A stretch of DNA of 64,000 nt from Symbiodinium natans (taxonomy: Eukaryota > Sar > Dinophyceae > Suessiales > Symbiodiniaceae): the NCBI GenBank assembly GCA_905221605.1, contig CAJNDS010002079.1, positions 1,762,001-1,826,000 on the forward strand, written 5' to 3'. The translations under genes and the position numbers were made by a program. The notes beneath the pieces are model-generated. The model saw only the letters and a list, made by a program, of their open reading frames with translations. It was not told the origin of the DNA and made no database searches. Of this stretch, positions 52,704 to 61,792 are shown in pieces (the stretch's first letter is position 1; every line of letters starts with the position of its first letter).

Positions 52704-52823
52704 GCCCCTGAGAAAGAAGGTTTTGGCTTGTAGGGCTTAGGCCCCTCTAAGCCCTAAACCCTAAACCCTTTAGGCTTAACCGAGGCCTTCTGAGAAGGAT
52801 AACCCTAAACCCTAAACCCTAAA

Positions 52824-52876
52824 CCCTGAACCCTGAACCCTGAACCCTGAACCCTGAACCCTGAACCCTGAACCCT
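52824..52876. repeat. CCCTGAA array
   Basis: Seven tandem units of the TTCAGGG variant. Confidence 0.92.
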
Positions 52877-53363
52877 TAGGGTAAGGGTTGAGGGTTTCTG
52901 GTTCTAGTCTTTCTGTCTGCTTCCGGTACTAAGGCCTATTCAGTAGGTTGTTGTCCTCGGACCCAGAGTAGGCCCTTATTCCCTTCTTTAGGGTTTTGGG
53001 TTTAGGGCTTAGGGTTCAGGGTTCAGGGTTTAGGGTTTAGGGTTTTGGGTTTAGGGTTTAGGGTTCAGGGTTTAGGGTTCAGGGTTTAGGGTTTAGGGTT
53101 TAGGGTGCACGCTTTTAGAGCTACTAAGACCCAGAGTAGGGCCATACTCTCTTTCTTTAGGGTTTAGGTTCCCGTGTAAGCCCCGTTACACCAAAGAACA
53201 GGGTGCCCTTTTTTTTGTTGGCTACTCTTGGGTCCCTAAATCCAAACCCTAAACCCCTAAAACCTAACCCTAAACCCTAAACCCTAAACCCTAAACCCTA
53301 ACCCCTAAACCCCTAAAACCTATAACCCTGAATCTGTCCGCGTGCTTTGGGTTTTCCTCAGCT

Positions 53364-53446
53364 ATGTCCCTTGAGACATTAGCGCCCAAGGAGTTTGAAA
53401 CAATTTCGCCTTTGGGCGCCAGGCAATGCGTGCCTGTGGCGAGTGG
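53364..53446 (+). CDS. Candidate first exon with start ATG
   Basis: TTGGGTTTTCCTCAG|CT-ATG: a pyrimidine tract and AG two bases before ATG is the layout expected of a trans-spliced first exon in dinoflagellates. Reads MSLETLAPKEFETISPLGAR; possible donors at 53424 (GC) or 53435 (GT). The rest of the gene is not traced. Confidence 0.45.
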
Positions 53447-53689
53447 CTTATTTTTTAGGGGGTGTAGGGTTTAGGGTTTAGGGTTAAGGGTTAAGGGTTG
53501 GCCCTAGAGGGTATTTTTGCTTAGGTTGTTTCGAGCTAGGCTTAGGGTTTAGGGCTTTTGGGGGCTTTCGGGTCGAGGGCCTACCCTCACCTTGTACCCC
53601 GAGCAATCAAGGCGTTATGGCCCAGTGACTCCCTTAAACCGAAACCTTTCTACCCTACACCCTACACTCTAAACCTTAGGGGATTATAA

Positions 53690-53855
53690 GGAGGGACCCC
53701 TAGAAGGGACCCCTAGAAAAAAGCCCTTAACCCTATTCCCATGTGTAAGCCCTATATATATATATACATACGGTATATAGTCCCTATATACTTAAGTAGC
53801 CCCTACATTACCGTAAGGTCCCTTATAAGGGTGCCTCCTTTAGTCCCTTGAGAAA
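53690..53855. mobile_element. Diverged hairpin K
   Basis: GGATTATAAGGAGGGACCCC ... TATATATATATACATACGGTATATA ... AAGGTCCCTTATAAGGGTGCCTCC; the arms match imperfectly. Confidence 0.5.
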
Positions 53856-53880
53856 CACCCTAGAACCCTGAACCTCCCAG

Positions 53881-53938
53881 TTCCCCAAAGTCCAACTCAC
53901 AGCACAGAACCTGCCAGGCCGGCGTTGCCCAAACCCAG
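53881..53938 (+). CDS. Candidate exon
   Basis: After CCTGAACCTCCCAG; reads FPKVQLTAQNLPGRRCPNP to GTATATG. A later island at 54054-54092 (QLDVGALLPFSD, donor GTAATC) may follow through a small exon, but the phase is unproven. Confidence 0.4.
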
Positions 53939-54235
53939 GTATATGGTTTGGGGTTTAGGTGTTTGCTTTTCGGGTTTAGGGTTACAAAGACAGATAGGAA
54001 ACCACGCACACACGCACAAGCAATATATTCATTCCGATTATCCCCACCATACAGCAACTTGACGTGGGAGCCCTGTTGCCGTTTTCGGACAGGTAATCAT
54101 GAGCACTTCACACCCCGCGCGGGGCCGAAAATTTCGATTGAAACCCTGAACCCTCAGGCAAAGGCCTTCGTAGAGGTGGTGTTTTTTGAGTTTTTTTTTG
54201 TGCCTCAAGGTAGACCCTAAACCCTGCCCTAAACC

Positions 54236-54350
54236 TCCTAGGTAGGATAAGGGGGGCCCTTAAAAGGGAACCCCTTCTGAACCCTCTTCTGGCTCTCTTA
54301 AACAGGGACCTTATTCAGAGGGTCTATATCCCCAAGGGTCCCCCTAATCC
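54236..54350. mobile_element. Hairpin M
   Basis: TAGGATAAGGGGGGCCCTTAAAAGGG and CCCCAAGGGTCCCCCTAATCCTA are inverted over about 22 bases, with a 65-base core. Confidence 0.7.
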
Positions 54351-54414
54351 TATGCCCTAAACCCAGGGTTAACACTAAAGCCTAAGCCACCTCTCCTGCG
54401 CGCACCCCACTTAG

Positions 54415-54474
54415 ATAATTCGGCAGAGAGGGTCAGGTCAGGTCGGCATGCGGATTTCGGCCGGTTGCCCATGA
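54415..54474 (+). CDS. Candidate last exon
   Basis: After CTCCTGCGCGCACCCCACTTAG, a strong tract; reads IIRQRGSGQVGMRISAGCP to TGA at 54472; a donor at 54437 is an alternative. Confidence 0.38.
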   Translation: MIRQRGSGQVGMRISAGCP

Positions 54475-54521
54475 GAGTCGCCTTGGAGCTTCCCACCATT
54501 TCCTTTTTAGGGGTTTAGGGG

Positions 54522-54853
54522 TTTAATCCGTTCCCCCTAATATTAATACCCCCCCAATATAAAGAACCCCCTGGCCCAAAATCCCGATCCCGTGCCTGTC
54601 CCTATTAAAACCTCTACAGAGAGAGGGGGGAGTTAGGGGGGGGGAGGGTTGGAAGCCGGAAGCAGAAACATGAACCTTTTCCAAACGTAGCTGTCTAGGC
54701 TTAGGCTGGGCTGCTGAGCCAGCGTGCTGCAATAAGGACGGGCTGGTTTTTCGGACAAACGATAAGAACCCCCCCTAATACAAAAAACCCTTTGGGGGTT
54801 TTTATACAAGGGAGGGGGGGGGGGCCTTTAATATTAGGGGGAACGGATTAGGG
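54522..54853. mobile_element. Family L element, 330 bases with terminal inverted repeats
   Basis: TAATCCGTTCCCCCTAATATTAA at the left and TTAATATTAGGGGGAACGGATTA at the right are perfect inverses over about 22 bases; second-level arms ACCCCCCCAATATAAAGAACCCCC / GGGGGTTTTTATACAAGGGAGGGG follow. The 200-base core holds no frame that looks like a transposase, so it is non-autonomous. Confidence 0.92.
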
Positions 54854-55133
54854 GTTTAGTGTTTAGGGTTTAGGGTTTAGGGTTTAGGGTTTAGGGTTTA
54901 GGGTTTGGGGAAACCCCCAACCCCTGAATCCTCATCAACAGCAAGCCTCATTGGAACCCTTCCCTGCTTAAAAGGATTTTAGTTCCCTGAACGCTCAGCC
55001 CCACAAACCCTGAACCTTGTGATCCCAAGGCCCTTCAAGCCCTAAATTAAGCACCAAACCCGAAACCCGAAACCCGAAGCCCTAAGCCCTAAGCCCTAAA
55101 CCCTGAACCCTGAACCCTGAACCCTAAACCCTG

Positions 55134-55243
55134 AACCCTAAACCCTAAACCCTAAACCCTAAACCCTAAACCCTAAACCCTAAACCCTAAACCCTAAACC
55201 CTAAACCCTAAACCCTAAACCCTAAACCCTAAACCCTAAACCA
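55134..55243. repeat. CCCTAAA array
   Basis: Fifteen or more perfect units. Confidence 0.97.
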
Positions 55244-55254
55244 AACCTTAGAAG

Positions 55255-55659
55255 TAGTGACTCGTAGTGACGGGCGCGGCTCGTGTGGGCTTCTGCCATT
55301 CGATCGTGGAGCGTTTCGGGACTCCGCTGTCCGACCCATGGCCAGGAGGCCTCCTACCCCCTATCCTTCCTGTGCGTCAGGGTTTAGGGTTTAGGGTTTA
55401 GGGTTTAGGGTTTAGGGTTGAGGGTTGAGGGTTGAGGGTTGAGGGTTCCGGGTTCAGGGTTCAGGGTGTAGGGTTTAGGGTTTAGGTTTTTGGGGTTTTG
55501 CGGCTTAGGGTTTAGGGTTGCCCCTCTTATGTGCGTCCGGTTTTATACCGTAGCCCTATATCCATGAAGTAACTCTAAGGGGTAGACCCCAAGTCGTAAG
55601 TCCCTACACACTTCGGGTGTCACTTCAGGACTCCAGAAACATTTTTGAATAGGCTTTAG
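55255..55659 (+). CDS. Candidate gene end, two exons
   Basis: 55255-55381 is open for 41 codons (RSDGRGSCGLLPFDRGAFRD then RRPPTPYPSCAS) after ACCTTAGAAG, ending at GT of a telomeric unit. 55629-55659 (TPETFLNRL, TAG at 55657, after TTCGGGTGTCACTTCAG) joins in phase. Arg/Pro-rich. Confidence 0.47.
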
Positions 55660-55789
55660 GTTTCAGGGTTTAGGGTTTAGGGGTTTAGGGTTTAGTTTAG
55701 GGGGGGGGTTCAGCTACCAGTGTTTTTAGGGTTTAGGGTGATAGAGTTTTATCGTTTTGTGTCTAAGGATGTAGGGGTTGGTTTAGGGT

Positions 55790-55968
55790 TTAGGGTTTAG
55801 GGGTTTAGGGGTTTAGGGGTTTAGGGGTTTAGGGGTTTAGGGGTTTAGGGGTTTAGGGGTTTAGGGGTTTAGGGGTTTAGGGGGTTAGGGGTTTAGGGGT
55901 TTAGGGGGGGTTTAGGGGTTAGGGGTTTAGGGGTTTAGGGGTTTAGGGGTTTAGGGGTTGAGGGGTTA
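55790..55968. repeat. 8-base array TTTAGGGG
   Basis: About twenty octamers with one G(6) interruption, then canonical TTTAGGG. Another homogeneous variant block. Confidence 0.94.
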
Positions 55969-56028
55969 GGGTTTAGGGTTTAGGGTTTAGGGTTTAGGGT
56001 TTAGGGTTTAGGTCCTCTTGTTGACCAG

Positions 56029-56062
56029 AAGCCATAGCCCTGCAGTCATTTGGGTCTCATGG
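56029..56062 (+). CDS. Short candidate exon
   Basis: After CCTCTTGTTGACCAG; reads SHSPAVIWVSW to GTAGTAG. Confidence 0.3.
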
Positions 56063-56289
56063 GTAGTAGTAAGTAGGTTCCGGGAGTCCCGGAGACCCTA
56101 AACCCTAAACCCTAAACCCTAAACCCTAAACCCTAAACCCTAAACCCTAAACCCTGAGCCAGTAATGACTATCTCTTAGGTATGAGGCCGGTTGCACTAC
56201 TTATCACTCCGCTCAAAAACAACACACATGCCCCTCGATTGATAAACCATTAGGCCTTACTCAGGCCCCGCCAGCCTGAACATTTGCAG

Positions 56290-56788
56290 AGCCAGAACTC
56301 AGGGCAAATGGGAGGCCCCCCCCCCCTCTCTGCCTCTCCGCGCGCTCCTCCGCTTGTATAGCATGGTCAGGCAGCTGCTGCGTCGTGTGCGCACTCGGCC
56401 AAAAACGACTCCAAATGAAGTGCCGGGCATTTTCTTTTGACCAGATCCCGGACATGAAATGCAACCCTAAGGGTCCATGTACCCATATAGTATATACTTG
56501 GGGCTTAAACCGGCTCCCATATGGTAGCTTTAGGACCCTAATATGTACTATATAGGTACATGGACCCTTGGGGCAACAGACCTTGCGCCGAAAAAGCTTA
56601 GGAGAAGAAAGCATCCCAATATCTCACGTCTGCCTGGAAACCCGCACACCTGGCGCACTCCTGCACAGGGGATGTGCCTTAGGAGTTGGGTGCAGGATGT
56701 TTTTAGCCAGAGTTGTGCCGCCAGAGATGTGCTGTCGGACTGGAGGCTGCCAAGAGAATGCATTTCGCGCAGTACCGAAGCTTGGTAG
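56290..56788 (+). CDS. Candidate gene, two long exons flanking a family B element
   Basis: Exon 56290-56472 is open for 60 codons (SACIAWSGSCCVVCALGQKR ... CRAFSFDQIPDMKCNPK) and includes a C(11) run. Exon 56580-56788 is open for 68 codons to TAG (KKLRRRKHPNISRLPGNPHT ... DVFSQSCAARDVLSDWRLPR). They join in phase. The intron 56473-56579 is a family B hairpin with GT two bases inside its left end (AAGG|GTCC). The second exon is open in a second frame too (VCLETRTPGALLHRG ... to 56822) and on minus, so the frame is not certain. No family recognised. Confidence 0.5.
56466..56579. mobile_element. Family B hairpin, complete copy acting as intron
   Basis: CCTAAGGGTCCATGTACCCATATAGTATATACTTGGGGC ... 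AATATGTACTATATAGGTACATGGACCCTTGG. The arms are about 48 bases. Confidence 0.92.
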
Positions 56789-56818
56789 CCCAGAGGTAGC
56801 CTTGTTCCGGGCTCCCTT

Positions 56819-57061
56819 ATGAAACCTAGACAACCAAAAAAAGGGGGGTACCCTCATATTGAAACTGTGGCTTCTGGGCTACCAAGGAGGAAGAAGAATC
56901 GGCTTCCGTACTGGAACCACAGATCACAAAACCTCCTGCAAGCAAGGGGGGCCTTGTTTTACCGTGCGAGCAGGCCTAGGAGCCTCTTGCCATCGGAAAT
57001 ACCTGGTCCACGTGCCCAAACGAGAGCATGGGTTGATGGGTGGATCCACGAGGCCACGTGT
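56819..57061 (+). CDS. Candidate first exon or ORF, 81 codons
   Basis: ATG at 56819 (KPRQPKKGGYPHIETVASGL ... LPYWNHRSQNLLQARGALFY ... AWVDGWIHEATCR), ending at GT of a telomeric unit at 57062. This is the longest single open frame with an ATG outside repeats on +. A second + frame (from 56859) is open as well. Strongly basic. Confidence 0.42.
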
Positions 57062-57164
57062 AGGGTTTAGGGTTTAGGGTTTGGGGTTTAGGGTTTAGGG
57101 TTTAGGGTTTAGGGTTTAGGTTTTAGGGTTTAGGGTTTAGGGTTTAGGGTTTAGGGTTTAGGAT

Positions 57165-57627
57165 CGTGGGCCCTGATCTCTTTGCGAACTTTTTTCTGTC
57201 GGTTCAAGCTCTGCAAGAATCGCATGACGGTCCTTTGGGCTGAGCATTTTGCGCCGGTCCTCTCCCTTCCGTCTGTGGCACGAAGTGTCCGAAGGGTTGG
57301 GACCAGTGAATCCCGGACATCTGCGAAGCCTAGGTGAAGGAAGGGTCGGGTCCACGTTCCCACTTGGAGGTTCAGGGCACTTAGAACCCAAGTATACAAG
57401 TAGTTCCAACCCACCCATGAGCCCTGTTATTATACTTGGGATATAAGTACAGCTATCATGGGGTTTAACCCTAAACCCTAAACCCTAAACCCTAAACCCT
57501 AAACCCTAAACCCTAAACCCTAAACCCTAAACCCTGATGATCGGGTTACCAAGTACCAGAAACCTCCAAGCGCCCTCCTCTCCTTGCTTCCTGTGGCGCC
57601 CGCACGGTCCATGGTGAAGCACCGGTG
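57165..57627 (+). CDS. Candidate exons split by a family C element with telomere array
   Basis: Before the element: either VKEGSGPRSHLE (57334-57369) or the longer frame from about 57245 (RRSSPFRLWHEVSEGLGPVN ... GRVGSTFPLG). After it, from 57571: PPLLASCGARTVHGEAPVMP or, in the other phase, PSSPCFLWRPHGPW to TGA. Each upstream frame finds its matching open frame downstream, so the element is phase-neutral here and the choice is open. 57165-57243 (VGPDLFANFFLSVQALQESH) is a separate island. Confidence 0.42.
57362..57572. mobile_element. Family C hairpin containing ten CCCTAAA units, copy 12
   Basis: ACTTGGAGGTTCAGGGCACTTAGAACCCAAG ... ATGGGGTTT, then the array (57464-57536), then GATCGGGTTACCAAGTACC...AAACCTCCAAG. 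Removing the array leaves a normal-length family C element. Confidence 0.93.
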
Positions 57628-57639
57628 ATGCCCGAAAGT

Positions 57640-58010
57640 CAAAGATATATATATATATACATACATATATATAAATATAAATGAATATATATATATATAC
57701 ATATACATAAGTATATATATATATATATGTATATAAGGTGTCGGAATAAGTACTTAGGGTCCCTCGAGAATTATACTACAAGTACCCCCCCCCCAAAAAA
57801 AAAACTATTCTAGTTACTAAGGCTCCTGTAGTATGCATATCTATATATATATACATACATATAGACACACACACATACACGCACATGTACGTGTGTATAC
57901 ATACATATATGCACAGACACATATGTGTGTATGTGTATGTATATATGGAATTATTTTTTTATTATACGTGTGTGTGTGTGTGTTGTGGGTGCATGCGTTG
58001 GTTTTATGTT
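57640..58010. repeat. TA and GT microsatellites
   Basis: Two TA-rich tracts (57645-57740 and 57838-57945) and a GTGTGTGTGT tract at 57965-57985, with a C(10)-A(10) tract at 57786. The several overlapping frames of 60-80 codons (YIYIHTY, VCVCV) are microsatellite shadows. Confidence 0.92.
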
Positions 58011-58121
58011 GCTTATGTACGATTTTGTTTGTCTGCATCTTACTGTGATTCGTTTGTTCTCGTCTGTCGATGGGACTTTATGTCTATCTGCGTCGTTGAC
58101 ACAGCTGTGTTTTGTTTGTTT

Positions 58122-58246
58122 GCTTAGTAACCCGATTATAACTGTACTTATACCCCAATTATATCCCTGTTAGGGACCTAACGGGCTTGCAAGTGTGTTA
58201 TAACTACACGGATAATTTGGTTGCTAAGTACCCTGAACCTCCAAGT
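58122..58246. mobile_element. Family C hairpin, copy 13
   Basis: GCTTAGTAACCCGATTATAACTG ... GGTTGCTAAGTACCCTGAACCTCCAAGTC; the outer left end is missing. A family D left end follows (58256-58290). Confidence 0.85.
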
Positions 58247-58406
58247 CTAGTTATATGGGGGGGTTTCCGACAGTAGGGGGTGCCCGTTTGGGGTTCCTCC
58301 AATGAGGATCATTCCCTAAACCCTAAACCCTAAACCCTAAACCCTAAACCCTAAACCCTAAACCCTAAACCCTATGAGTATGTGTAGGATTCTGTAGGAT
58401 GTCGAG

Positions 58407-58472
58407 ATGGCAGTAGGAGGTCATGAGGACCCTGAGCTGCACCTCGTGATATCCCCCCACCTCAGCTCCTAG
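58407..58472 (+). CDS. Candidate exon or small ORF
   Basis: After GGATGTCGAG; ATG first; reads MAVGGHEDPELHLVISPHLS to TAG at 58470. Confidence 0.38.
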   Translation: MAVGGHEDPELHLVISPHLSS

Positions 58473-58611
58473 GGTGTGTAGAAAGGCGGGCACAGAGGCT
58501 TAGGGTTTAGGGTTTAGGGTTTAGGGTTTAGGGTTTTTGGTTTAGGGTTTAGGGTTTAGGGTTTAGGGTTTAGGGTTTAGCCTTCAGGGTTGCGGGTCCC
58601 GGGAAGCTAAG

Positions 58612-58764
58612 ATGGGGCTCTTTCTAATCAATCGAAAACTGCAAGGTAGCCACAAGAAAAGTTGGACTTCGCCAGCAGGCAAATCCTTACACTTTCCGGC
58701 GTACATTCACAAAAGGCTAAACCCTACTGAAACTGAAGTTTCAGCTTTTGGTGGGTCGGGGTAG
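58612..58764 (+). CDS. Small intact ORF, 50 codons
   Basis: ATG directly after AGCTAAG (possible trans-splice AG); MGLFLINRKLQGSHKKSWTS ... FPAYIHKRLNPTETEVSAFG, TAG at 58762. Alternative splicing at 58646 (CAAG|GTAGCC) is possible. RLNP comes from a single CTAAACCC in frame. Confidence 0.4.
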   Translation: MGLFLINRKLQGSHKKSWTSPAGKSLHFPAYIHKRLNPTETEVSAFGGSG

Positions 58765-58821
58765 CGGACAGTAGGCTTCAGGGTTTCGGGCTGCTTGCCA
58801 TCTGCTGTGCCTATCCCACAG

Positions 58822-58902
58822 TCCGCTCTGTACAGCGAAGGGCTTGCCTTGAGGCACGCCCTTCGACAGCAAGTGCAAAGCTGGACGTCGCCAAACCTGT
58901 GA
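58822..58902 (+). CDS. Candidate last exon, 26 codons
   Basis: After TGCTGTGCCTATCCCACAG; reads LYSEGLALRHALRQQVQSWT then SPNL to TGA at 58900. The minus frame 58707-58910 covers both this and the previous ORF and has no splice support. Confidence 0.45.
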   Translation, partial: SALYSEGLALRHALRQQVQSWTSPNL

Positions 58903-59057
58903 AAGTTCAAAGCCCTAGACCCTAGCCCTAAACCCTAAACCCTAAACCCTAAACCCTCGCATGCATTCCTTATTATGGCTCCCTGGCTTCAGCTTCTGGG
59001 ACAGTTCTGAGGGGGCCCTTGAGGTTTTTGGATCCAACAGTGGGAAGGGGGGGGGTG

Positions 59058-59152
59058 GGTTTAGGGTTTAGGGTTTAGGGTTTAGGGTTTAGGGTTTAGG
59101 GTTTAGGGTTTAGGGTTTAGGGTTTAGGGTTTAGGGTTTAGGGTTTAGTATT
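59058..59152. repeat. TTTAGGG array
   Basis: Thirteen perfect units. Confidence 0.97.
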
Positions 59153-59172
59153 TAGTTCAGGGTCGTAATGAG

Positions 59173-59533
59173 AGTTCGCCAATTGTTGGCACACTGAGGG
59201 CCTGCCCAAAACTCCCTTTAAAACTCCCGAAGCCCTATACACCAGGGTTTAGGGTTTTAGGGTTTAGGGCCTCAACTCCCAAAAACCCTTAAACTTGAGC
59301 CCTCTAGACCCCAAGATAATTCTAAATGGTTCTATAGGGGTCGGAACCATTTCTAATATTATTCCCTTAGGACCCCTATATACATCTACTATGATACCCC
59401 CCCCCCCAAAAAAAAAAAAACCTATTCTAATTATTAGCCCTAAACCCTAAACCCTAAACCCTAAACCCTACATTACACCCCCGTGTTGCTTGGGAATCGA
59501 GCGGCGTCCAGCCCAAATCAGCCCTGGAAGTAG
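59173..59533 (+). CDS. Candidate gene end, two exons
   Basis: 59173-59246 (SSPIVGTLRACPKLPLKLPK then PYTP) joins 59512-59533 (NQPWK, TAG at 59531, after GCGGCGTCCAG) in phase. The intron contains a diverged hairpin (59318-59445) ending C(11)A(13), similar to 57735-57830. Confidence 0.42.
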
Positions 59534-59559
59534 GCGCCAGGTCCCGCACCGACTTGTAG

Positions 59560-60600
59560 CAGGCTGGTTTTAGAAGATTAGGGTTGAGAAGTTTAGGGTT
59601 TAGGGTTTGGGGTTTAGGGTTTAGGGTTGGGGTTTGGGGTTTAGGGTTTAGGGTTTAGGCGCTCAGGTTCGGGGTGTAGGGGTTTAGTGTTTAGGTTTGG
59701 GGTTTAGAGGTTTAGGCTTTAGATTAGGGGTTTAGGTTTGGGGTTTAGGGGTCTAGAGGGATGTTTTCGGGTTTAGGGGTCTAGGGTTCCGGGTATAGTT
59801 TCATTAGGGTTAGGTTTAGCAGTTTAAGGAGTTCAGGGTTTAGAGGTTTAAGAGCTTAGAGCTCACGCGCTTTGATTCTACCCTTAACCCCAAGCTGAAA
59901 ACAGCAAGATAAAACTAAACCCTCAAACCCAGGAAGAAGAGGCGTTAGGTTCCTGGTGTCGCGTCGCCAGGGTTTACTGTTACAAGGTAGGACCGTGGGA
60001 TCTTCCATAGTTCCCTTGTTGGCTTTTAAGAGGATCATATTTATTGTAGGAATTAGGAATTGGGGTTTTAGGGATTCGGGTTTAGAGTCTGTCTGTGGGG
60101 AAACCCTACTTTCAGAGCTTTCTGGATCTTATCGCGCTTAGAAGTTTTAGGCATTCAAAGGCTTCTTTGGGGTTTGGGGTTTCCAGAGAATCGGGGATTT
60201 CGGGGTAGGGTTGCAAGGGTTTCCAACCACGCTTATGCTAGCAAGGGGTGCTTGTAGAGTTGATGCTGCTTAGAGCTCTAACTTGTTCAGGGCTTTGTTT
60301 GGGGTTTATGGTCAGGCCTTCATCGGGCTTAGTTTTTAGCGCTTCAGTGTGTTCCGCCAGGACTTATAGAGTTCAGGATTTAGTTAGAAAGCTTTGTTAA
60401 GTTGTTTGTCACTGAGTTTATGTCTGGCAGGGCGTTCAGGGTGCTTCCTAGAGATTTCAGGGTTTAGGGTAGCTCCTATAGGACTTTAGGTTTTCAGAGG
60501 GCTTAGGGCTTAGGGCTTAGGGCTTAGGTTTAGGGTCTAGGGTTTAGGGTTTAGGGTTTCGGGTTTAGGGCTTAGGGTTTAGGATTTAGGGTTTAGGGCG
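59560..60600. other. About 1 kb of degenerate TTTAGGG-like DNA, no convincing gene
   Basis: Many mutated heptamers (TTCAGGG, CTTAGGG, TTTAGCG). A 61-codon frame at 59956-60141 (LLAFKRIIFIVGIRNWG) crosses telomere-like DNA and is doubtful. Confidence 0.6.
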
Positions 60601-60623
60601 TTTAGCAGGGCAAACAAGACGGA

Positions 60624-60809
60624 ATGCCGGCCCTCCCCGCCGAAGCCAATCATACAGCAGGCAAAGGTTCAGAGAAACCATTATTCGTTCATGGGCTCCT
60701 CAGGGGGGCACCCGCTCGTTTTTGTAGGTTACCTAGGAAAGACCTACAAGATGTATCTGAGACATTTAAGATCGCTTGCACACTGCCTGGCAACTTATCA
60801 AGTCCCTAA
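60624..60809 (+). CDS. Small intact ORF, 61 codons
   Basis: MPALPAEANHTAGKGSEKPL ... ARFCRLPRKDLQDVSETFKI ... TLPGNLSSP, with TAA (from CCCTAA) at 60807. It is open upstream in frame to AG at 60608. The middle (GTAGGTTACCTAGG...ACCTACAAG) resembles a family G fragment and could instead be a 23-base excised piece. Confidence 0.45.
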   Translation: MPALPAEANHTAGKGSEKPLFVHGLLRGAPARFCRLPRKDLQDVSETFKIACTLPGNLSSP

Positions 60810-60886
60810 ACCCTATGGTGCCTTGATAAAAAGGTTAGCCCTAGACCCTAAACCGTAAAACAAAACAGTGCTCCCTGCTTTGGGAG

Positions 60887-60973
60887 GGTCCTTTTGCGGG
60901 GTGTCGTCCTTTGGGTCCTGTGACATCACCCGCGCGTGCATCTGGAAAACAGATGGAGCTTCCTGAACCCTAA
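60887..60973 (+). CDS. Candidate last exon, 28 codons
   Basis: After CTGCTTTGGGAG; reads PFAGCRPLGPVTSPARASGK then QMELPEP to a telomeric TAA. Confidence 0.38.
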   Translation, partial: GPFAGCRPLGPVTSPARASGKQMELPEP

Positions 60974-61035
60974 ACCCTAAACCCCAACCCCAAACCCCAA
61001 ACCCCAAACCCTAAACCCTAAACCCTAAACCCTAA

Positions 61036-61170
61036 TTCCTAAACCCTAAACCCTAAACCCTAAACCCTAAACCCTAAACCCTAAACCCTAAACCCTAAAC
61101 CCTAAACCCTAAACCCTAAACCCTAAACCCTAAACCCTAAACCCTAAACCCTAAACCCTAAACCCTAAAC
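61036..61170. repeat. CCCTAAA array (about 19 units)
   Basis: The second-longest pure array in the window. Confidence 0.97.
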
Positions 61171-61370
61171 CCAAAGCCTAAGCCTTTAAGTCTGTGAGGC
61201 CTGTGATGGTGTTGGGACTTCCGAGGCGCTGGTGCAGAGGGGGGGGGGGGGCGCGGGGGCTGAGGGTTTAGAGTTTAGGTTCTTTTCCCTTCGGGAGCGT
61301 CCCTAAACCCTAAACCCTAAACCCTAAACCCTAAACCCTAAACCCTAAACCCTAAACCGCCAGTCCTCAG

Positions 61371-61668
61371 CTCCAAGCCATCCCTCGCTTTGGGCATCCC
61401 TTATCAGAACACGCGGAGGGGTTTAGGCGGGTTAGGGTGCCTACAACCCTAAATCCTTAACCCTTAACCCTAAACCCCTTAAATCCTGAAACCCTCAAAC
61501 CCTGAAACCCTTAAACCCTAGACCCTAAACCCCGACCCTAGGCCCTACAAATCCGAAACCCTAAACCGGGGAGTCTTTACGTGGAGGCCGCTGAGTCACG
61601 ATCGGCCCCGACTCCCCCAACCTTCAACACCCCAAACTGCTTGTGCAGGTTACCTGGGAATTCTATAG
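61371..61668 (+). CDS. Candidate gene end, two exons
   Basis: 61371-61420 (LQAIPRFGHPLSEHAEG) joins 61596-61668 (HDRPRLPQPSTPQTACAGYL then GIL, TAG at 61666) in phase. The second contains GCAG|GTTACC, a possible further donor. Confidence 0.42.
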
Positions 61669-61792
61669 TGTTTGTTTAGCGTACTTGCCCTACAAAAACC
61701 CTAAACCCTAGACCCTAGACCCTAAACCCTAAACCCTAACCCTAAGACCCTAAATGCTAAACCCGAAACCCTAAACTTCACTCCCGGGGAAG

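Noticed and set aside
57520-58173. Frames of 60-82 codons rich in YIYIH or VCVCV
   Set aside because: TA and GT microsatellites translated.
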